Origin: Pseudomonadota bacterium
GTDB lineage: Bacteria; Pseudomonadota; Gammaproteobacteria; Burkholderiales; Burkholderiaceae_B
DNA: 64,000 bases
Assembly (NCBI GenBank): GCA_023425645.1
Contig: JAFACG010000039.1
Span: 1 to 64,000, forward strand
Reading direction: 5' to 3'
Shown here: positions 61,996-64,000 of the stretch, in pieces
Layout: each line of letters begins with the position of its first letter
Position numbering within the stretch: the stretch's first letter is position 1
Notes under the pieces: model-generated
Databases searched by the model: none
The model's input: the letters and a program-made list of their open reading frames with translations, nothing else
What the model was told of the DNA's origin: nothing
Position numbers and translations under genes: made by a program

Positions 61996-62685
61996 ATGCT
62001 GCTTTACGGTTATGGGCCACAGTTGCTGGCCGGCACCTGGGAGACCATCAAGCTGGCGATCCTGTCGCTGCTGGTATCCCTGGCGCTGGGCCTGCTCACG
62101 GCCCTCACGAAGCTGTCCCGCGCGCCGCTGCTGCGGCTGGCGGGCGGCCTGTACACGACGCTGATCCGGGGCATTCCGGACCTGGTGCTGCTGATGCTGT
62201 TCTTCTTCAGCCTGCAGATCTGGCTGAACGACTTAACCGACTGGCTGGAGATCGACATGTTCGAGATCGATCCTTTCGGCGCGGGCGTCGTCACCCTGGG
62301 CTTCATCTACGGAGCCTATTTCGCCGAAACCTTCCGCGGCGCGCTGCTGGCCATCCCCAAAGGCCAGATCGAAGCCGGCAAGGCCTGCGGCTGGAGCACT
62401 CTGCTGATTCTGCGCCGCATCCAGATTCCCCAGATGATGCGCTACGCCCTTCCGGGCCTGGGGAACAACTGGCAGGTGCTGCTCAAGTCCACTGCGCTGG
62501 TGTCTCTGATCGGGCTGAGCGATGTGGTGAAAATCGCTCAGAACGCGGGTAATGCCACCTTCGATCCCTTTCTGTTCGTTGGCCTGACGGCCCTGATCTA
62601 CCTGGCGCTCACAGCCGTCAGCAATGTGGGGCTGCGCTATCTGGAGCGGCGCTACAACATGGGCGTGCGGGGAGCGGAATTCTGA
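61996..62685 (+). CDS. Amino-acid ABC transporter permease (HisQ-like)
   Basis: A 229-aa permease with about five helices. The family EAA loop is EAGKACGWSTLLILRRIQIPQMMRYALPG near 125-150. LYTTLIRGIPDLVLLMLFFFSLQIW is the conserved N-terminal His/Glu/Gln/Arg permease stretch. It pairs with the next gene to form the channel. Its stop overlaps the next start as TGATG. Confidence 0.9.
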   Translation: MLLYGYGPQLLAGTWETIKLAILSLLVSLALGLLTALTKLSRAPLLRLAGGLYTTLIRGIPDLVLLMLFFFSLQIWLNDLTDWLEIDMFEIDPFGAGVVTLGFIYGAYFAETFRGALLAIPKGQIEAGKACGWSTLLILRRIQIPQMMRYALPGLGNNWQVLLKSTALVSLIGLSDVVKIAQNAGNATFDPFLFVGLTALIYLALTAVSNVGLRYLERRYNMGVRGAEF

Positions 62686-63386
62686 TGGACGTACTGAACG
62701 AATTCTGGCGCGCCTACCTATACCAGAGCAACGGCCAGCTATCGGGCCTGGCCATGACGCTGTGGCTGCTGGTGCTGTCGGTCACCATGGGCTTTTTCCT
62801 GTCCATCTTCATGGCCATGGGCCGGGTCTCGGCCAAGCCCTGGCTGTCCCGCCCCATCGGCGCCTTCACATACTTCTTCCGCGGCACGCCCCTGTATGTG
62901 CAGATCCTGCTGATCTATACGGCCATGTACAAGCTGGCCATCGTCAAGGCGGTCCCGCCGCTGGAAGCCTTCTTCCAGAGCGGCTTCAACTGCCTGGTGT
63001 TGGCGCTGACGCTCAATACCGTGGGCTACACCACCGAGATCTTCGCCGGCTCGATCCGATCCATGCCGCCCGGCGAAGTGGAGGCTGCACGGGCCTACGG
63101 CATGTCGGGCTGGACCCTGTACCGACGCGTCATCCTGCCCCAGGCGCTGCGGCGGGCCCTGCCTGCCTACAGCAATGAAGTGATCCTGATGCTGCACGCC
63201 ACTTCCCTGGCATTCACCGCCACGGTGCCCGACCTGTTGAAGATCGCGCGCGACGCCAATGCCGCGACCTACCAGACCTTCACTTCCTACGGGTTCGCGG
63301 CCCTGATCTACCTGGGCGTGTCCTTCGCCCTGGTCGGCCTGTTCCGTATCGTCGAGAAGCGTCAGACGGCCTTCTTGAACAGCTGA
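62685..63386 (+). CDS. Amino-acid ABC transporter permease (HisM-like)
   Basis: A 233-aa permease. FTYFFRGTPLYVQILLIYTAMYKL resembles HisM, and the EAA loop EVEAARAYGMSGWTLYRRVILPQALRRALPAYSNE (about 125-160) is intact. No ATP-binding protein gene follows; the next gene is on the other strand. The complex must use an ATPase encoded elsewhere. Confidence 0.9.
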   Translation: MDVLNEFWRAYLYQSNGQLSGLAMTLWLLVLSVTMGFFLSIFMAMGRVSAKPWLSRPIGAFTYFFRGTPLYVQILLIYTAMYKLAIVKAVPPLEAFFQSGFNCLVLALTLNTVGYTTEIFAGSIRSMPPGEVEAARAYGMSGWTLYRRVILPQALRRALPAYSNEVILMLHATSLAFTATVPDLLKIARDANAATYQTFTSYGFAALIYLGVSFALVGLFRIVEKRQTAFLNS

Positions 63387-63398
63387 ACCGACTGCAGG

Positions 63399-63427
63399 GC
63401 CGGGGCATGTCCAGAATGCGCCCCGGC
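63399..63427. terminator. Possible weak terminator between convergent genes
   Basis: GCCGGGGC (63399-63406) and GCCCCGGC (63420-63427) form perfect 8-bp arms with a 13-nt spacer between the permease and the DUF1641 gene. There is no T-run. Confidence 0.35.
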
Positions 63428-63432
63428 GCCCC

Positions 63433-63894
63433 TCAGTCGCCGGTGTAATCCAGGTTCTGGTAGCGCATCTGCTTGCCCATCACCCCCGCCATCAACAGAA
63501 AGAAGGTCAGGCCGCGGCGTACGTCGGGCTCCTTGGCCAGACGTACCAGCCCCATCAGTGAAAGCGTCTGTTCGCTGGCGCGCAATTGATCGGCCGCCAT
63601 GCGCGCCGCGTTGCCGGCTGCCCAGGCGGCCCCCACGCCTTCCTCGAAAGCGCGCGCCAGCTTCTCGATCATATAGTCATCGCTCATGTCCACCAGATCG
63701 GCCATCAGCGAGGCCACGTCCACCAGGCGATTGAGCCGTCCGCCGGCCAGCAGCGGCTCCACCTTGGCCAGGAACTCCTCCAGGCCCTTGATGCCCGGAT
63801 CTTCGCCCAGCAATGATTTCAAGCGCGAGCTCTTCGCCTGTCCGGCGGCTTGCGTCACGCCCTGCTCCAGCTCCTTGTTCAGTTCTGCTGTCAT
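63433..63894 (-). CDS. DUF1641 domain protein
   Basis: A 153-aa, mostly helical protein. The conserved DUF1641 part lies near the C-terminus (SLMGLVRLAKEPDVRRGLTFFLLMAGVMGKQM). Such genes often sit beside a sulfide:quinone-reductase-like flavoprotein or formate dehydrogenase genes; their role is unknown. The ATG at 63894 follows AAGGAG. It lies 15 nt after the partial flavoprotein gene on the same strand, so it is its downstream partner. Confidence 0.82.
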   Translation of the reverse strand: MTAELNKELEQGVTQAAGQAKSSRLKSLLGEDPGIKGLEEFLAKVEPLLAGGRLNRLVDVASLMADLVDMSDDYMIEKLARAFEEGVGAAWAAGNAARMAADQLRASEQTLSLMGLVRLAKEPDVRRGLTFFLLMAGVMGKQMRYQNLDYTGD

Positions 63895-63909
63895 CGATGC
63901 TCTCCTTGT

Positions 63910-63999
63910 TCAGACCAGTCCACGGGCCACGGCCCAGTACACGCCCCGGTTGAAGCCCTTGCGCATCAATCCGCCCAGCTTGGTGGGCGGAGTGGGATG
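63910..63999 (-). CDS. C-terminal end of a probable FAD-dependent oxidoreductase (partial)
   Basis: Only the last 29 codons and the TGA are inside the window; the gene continues past the right edge. The visible peptide includes PPTKLGGLMRKGFNRGVYWAV and ends ARGLV. From memory this resembles the C-terminus of sulfide:quinone-reductase-like / NAD(P)-FAD oxidoreductases found next to DUF1641. Assignment rests on a short stretch and the neighbour. Confidence 0.5.
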   Translation of the reverse strand, partial: HPTPPTKLGGLMRKGFNRGVYWAVARGLV

Positions 64000-64000
64000 C

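Noticed and set aside
1..64000. Search for CRISPR arrays, tRNA/rRNA genes, insertion sequences, prophage genes, toxin-antitoxin pairs and defence systems
   Set aside because: None seen. The PIN domain belongs to the PIN-PhoH fusion and has no adjacent antitoxin gene.

Overview
The window is a GC-rich, gene-dense piece of a betaproteobacterial chromosome, most likely Burkholderiales and probably Alcaligenaceae (Bordetella / Achromobacter / Pusillimonas side). The order rpsF-priB-rpsR-rplI-dnaB, the alaC-hom-thrC operon, a PIN-PhoH protein and an LPS-core type glycosyltransferase/deacetylase cluster support this. The family-level placement is inference from gene content, not from any search. 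I see no rRNA, tRNA, CRISPR array, insertion sequence, phage gene or replication origin. Nearly all genes are housekeeping genes in tight operons with ATGA or TGATG stop/start overlaps.

Layout, left to right. Positions 1-656 are non-coding and relatively AT-rich. They carry two near-identical promoters reading out of the left edge and the upstream region of rng (RNase G). From 2.2 to 12.7 kb is an envelope block. It holds a small lipoprotein, msbA, a GT9 heptosyltransferase, a DUF218 membrane protein, a small Cys-cluster protein, and a six-gene minus-strand cluster (GT4, GT4, deacetylase, GT2 of WaaE type, deacetylase, GT4) whose first gene overlaps the end of dnaE. Next come dnaE and hrpA, then divergent argA and yggX, then phoU, rpiA, an ArsC/Spx-like protein and a complete putrescine-type ABC transporter (potF-G-H-I order).

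From 27.9 to 32.65 kb a probable five-gene operon reads leftward: alr, an SDR oxidoreductase, radA, a TauE/SafE permease and the Kdo kinase kdkA. Opposite it, hpnC-hpnD-hpnE make squalene from farnesyl diphosphate. speG follows, then alaC-hom-thrC. Divergent from that are a Mth938-domain protein, bcp and a PIN-PhoH ATPase, then pdxA overlapping an SBF-type symporter. The minus-strand ribosomal operon rpsF-priB-rpsR-rplI lies upstream of dnaB. folE2 is next, then xseB-ispA-dxs, whose products feed the isoprenoid supply used by hpnCDE. Then come sseA with an EamA exporter, htpX, a Na/phosphate cotransporter with a PhoU-like tail, polA, a LOG-family protein, and a basic amino-acid ABC transporter (binding protein plus two permeases, no ATPase beside it). 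At the right edge are a DUF1641 protein and the last 29 codons of a probable sulfide:quinone-reductase-like flavoprotein.

I did not find a convincing undescribed defence, mobile or signalling system. The items most worth a second look are the glycosyltransferase cluster with two deacetylases, the duplicated promoter-leader unit at the left edge, the shared CATG start of polA and the LOG gene, the leaderless-looking hpnC start, a candidate S6:S18 autoregulatory hairpin before rpsF, and the inverted repeats before folE2.
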